Part shown: positions 28,700-31,053 of the stretch, piece by piece
Layout: each line of letters starts with the position of its first letter
Position numbering within the stretch: the stretch's first letter is position 1
From: Selaginella moellendorffii
Taxonomy: Eukaryota; Streptophyta; Lycopodiopsida; Selaginellales; Selaginellaceae
Length of the DNA stretch: 31,053 nt
Assembly (NCBI RefSeq): GCF_000143415.4
Contig: NW_003314469.1
Location: 1-31,053 of the forward strand
Direction of reading: 5' to 3'
Notes under the pieces: generated by a model
What the model saw: the letters and a program-made list of their open reading frames with translations, nothing else
The model's database searches: none
What the model was told of the DNA's origin: nothing
Program-made: the position numbers and the translations under genes

Positions 28700-30840
28700 T
28701 TTATTTCTGATATTTTAATAATTTCAAAGAGTTGTAAGCGTATTTGTAATTTTTAACATAATCATAATTATAAGATATATAGTTAAAAATAACATAATAT
28801 TTATATTAAAAATATCTTCTACAATTGACTCCATCACCAACAAACATCATAACATAATAAATATAACTCAGTACATTATATTATATTTAAAATTCTGATT
28901 GTTGACTGAAGTCTTGGATATTCTATAAATGGAATTTCTCACTGTGGGATCCCATGGCCAGATGAGTCATTTTTTATTAACTAATTCTTTCTTTTATTTG
29001 AAATCTCTATATAATTGATAAAAATCTTATTATTTGATGATTTATTAAACTATATAATTTCTCCTCTTAATAAAGTATGTGTTACTTAGGTACACTCAAT
29101 TATAATGATGTTAAAAATATATTTAATATATATTCAAAAACTCACTTAAAGTGCATACATCTTTTAAATTTAAAATATATAAACATTGTTATGGAGTTTC
29201 TCTTTTCATCATTTCACACTGAAAGTTTTGGAATTGCATAATAATAAGTGAAAGACGTTAGCTTTATGTGTTATATTTTCTTTTTAAACTTTTAATATTT
29301 TACATATTTATCATTGATACTCCCTTTTTACCTAATATTTATATTCATGTATTTTGAGAGTAATATTTAAAATATAAAGTATTCTATTATATATCATAAA
29401 CATTATTTCTGTATTTATTTTTATAAATCCGAAATAATATTATTATTTATTTATATTCATGCTTTTATATTTAAAATTAAGGCTTTATAACACTGTTATG
29501 AATGCTGAAAGTTTATGATGATAAATGAATGGTAATTTTTTACTCTATACTGGGGTAGAGTAGGGTTTGATTATATATAATCTTTTCTTTATGCTAGAGC
29601 TATAATATATCAGAAAATTCATGAATGGTATATAGATAGGTTTAATATCATATAATTAAAATTCTGTATATGGTCCATGTACTAATGTTGTCTCAACCAT
29701 ATTTATACCTTATTATGTTTTTCATGTATAAATGCAATGTAGGATAAAGTGGTAGAAAATTTATGATATTATATAAATCTTAGACTACATCTTAGCCAAC
29801 CATAAGTTTACTAATAAGAAAATATTTTACACAAAAAATATCTAGAACTATTAACTCCATATTTTAAGTTAGAAAATATCATATTTTTATAGAAATTACT
29901 TTTTTTATATTCTAATTTAGATACCATTTTAAAAATTATATTTAGTACTTTTTAAAATTTATTTAAAAAGATTAGTTAAAATTACATTATATTTTGTTTA
30001 GAATTATTTTTTCCATATTTGTATTCGATATCCTCTCCCTTCATAATATTTACATTTTTGCTTTTTAGAAGTACTATCTAAAGGTTAAAGTATTATATTT
30101 TATATCATTAATATTCTTTGTGCATATGTTTTTATATAGAGAGAATGCTAAAATGAATTAAGATTATTACCTTTATGTTTAATTTATTTTTATATAAATT
30201 TACATTGAGGCTAAAATCTTTCAATGAAAGTTATGTTTTTATCCTGTTATTATGGTATTGATGATTCATAATATTGTTTTTCTCCTAAAACCATAACATA
30301 TCAGAAAATAAAAAAATGGTCCATTGATTGCTTTATTAAAAATAAAATTTTAAGTGATGATGAATCACATTTTTTAAGATGGTAGCCTTTTGTATTGTGT
30401 CTAATATTGTCTCAATTAGCTCAGATATAGTCTCATATTTGTGCAATATCATAAAAATAAAAATGATAAGATTATGATAAAAGAATAACTTATTTACAAG
30501 ATATAATAGCTGGAGCTATTCAACTCTTCTATTTTAAGTTATAAAATATATCATTTCTATAGTCACTACTTTATTTACTTTTAACTTTATAGTATATATT
30601 TTATTGTGTGTACTATATACCATCTTTGTAAAAAAATTATGTTTAATTTGAATAATGTAGCATTGAATTAATCAGATACTCTTTGTTCTATAAAGTTTTT
30701 ATTCTATAGAAGAAAGAGTATATGATTTATTTTGATAATACATGTTTAAACATATTGAAAATATTTTTTTAAAAAAATATATCGTGCATAGTAGACATAA
30801 TAAAAAAATTCATCAATAAAAACCATCTTTGTACAACTAA
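28700..30840. repeat. AT-rich body with diverged ~0.7-kb tandem units
   Basis: Blocks recur in the same order: 29305-29430 resembles 30010-30140 (ATATTTA...GTACTATCTAAA/GTAATATTTAAAA then AAAGTATT...TATATCAT), and 29830-29905 resembles 30500-30575 (CTATT(A/C)AACTC...ATTTTAAGTTA). Offsets are about 670-700 bp. A weaker third relative lies near 28805-28840. No coding frames. Confidence 0.55.
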
Positions 30841-30846
30841 ATGTTT

Positions 30847-31045
30847 AAAGTTTTGAACCTAGTGCATTATATTATCTTGGATCAGTTGTCTAATTGCCTT
30901 TTATATGTATTACAATATCACTTATGCCTCCTTGAAAATTTGTTAATTTTAACACTTCATTCTCTATTTCTTACAATATTGTGAATGCATTAGCATAGGG
31001 ATTTATCTCTTTTAATAATTTATCAAGACCACCCATTAGTGCTCA
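30847..31045 (-). pseudogene. Second Helitron Rep N-terminal fragment
   Basis: Aligns colinearly with 8707-8900 at roughly 80 percent by eye. The minus strand reads MGGLDKLLKEINPYANAFTI, NEVLKLTNFQGGISDIVIHI and TTDPR, with three in-frame stops. It is the 3' part of the same domain seen at 8560-9480, on the same strand, and continues beyond the window. Confidence 0.88.
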
Positions 31046-31053
31046 TGCATAAA

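Larger units (their letters stand above)
28665..31053 (-). mobile_element. Helitron, probably non-autonomous, 5' end beyond the window
   Basis: Bounded on the left by the 3' terminus at 28665. Inside are an AT-rich body with diverged tandem repeats and, at the right edge, a decayed fragment of the Rep N-terminal domain on the same strand. No helicase is visible between the Rep fragment and the terminus, so this is an internally deleted or filled derivative. Completeness cannot be judged because the 5' TC end is outside. Confidence 0.65.

Overview
The window looks like nuclear DNA of a large, repeat-rich land-plant genome. Genes are sparse. Most recognisable coding signal is decayed, yet the pseudogenes still show GT-AG introns. 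Two of them narrow the source: an ent-kaurenoate-oxidase-like P450 points to a vascular plant, and a DNAAF5/HEATR2-like axonemal dynein assembly factor points to a lineage with motile sperm. A fern, most likely homosporous, is my best guess; a lycophyte, cycad or Ginkgo is not excluded.

Region 1 (about 0.8-6.0 kb) holds the only long intact reading frame, a 1022-aa protein at 1985-5053 with a DUF7869-type core (HDKMD, DNxxxENKN and VGHTHEDVD motifs). About 13 copies of a roughly 22-bp palindrome, core TGGCATGAGGCCTCATGCCA, surround it and also lie inside it. One pair forms part of a 192-bp palindrome with no spacer just upstream of the start codon. Protein and motif cluster together may be a DNA-transposon-like system, or a domesticated one, with its own binding sites.

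Region 2 (6.3-12.2 kb) is a graveyard: a plus-strand P450 pseudogene of the KAO/CYP88 type, a minus-strand Helitron Rep N-terminal pseudogene, and a minus-strand DNAAF5-like pseudogene with five exon remnants in order.

Region 3 (about 13.4-17.3 kb) is the 3' half of a minus-strand Ty3/Gypsy chromovirus (RT from the palm, RNase H, integrase, chromodomain, probable 3' LTR). It is broken by frameshifts and truncated inside RT.

Region 4 (18.6-31.05 kb) has a plus-strand Helitron helicase pseudogene that ends in a convincing Helitron 3' terminus (hairpin, 8 nt, CTAG, then T) at 19649-19673. Next comes a triplicated exon-like repeat (19.7-21.3 kb), an AT-rich block, and minus-strand pseudogenes of a BIG-type ARF-GEF (26.3-26.6 kb) and of purine-pathway FGAM synthase (27.06-27.92 kb). 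A second Helitron 3' terminus of the same family lies on the minus strand at 28665-28691. Behind it is an AT-rich tandem-repeat body, then a second Rep fragment that runs off the right edge.

Overall this is nested and neighbouring transposons with several fragments of unrelated host genes. Only the 1985-5053 gene looks capable of making an intact protein.
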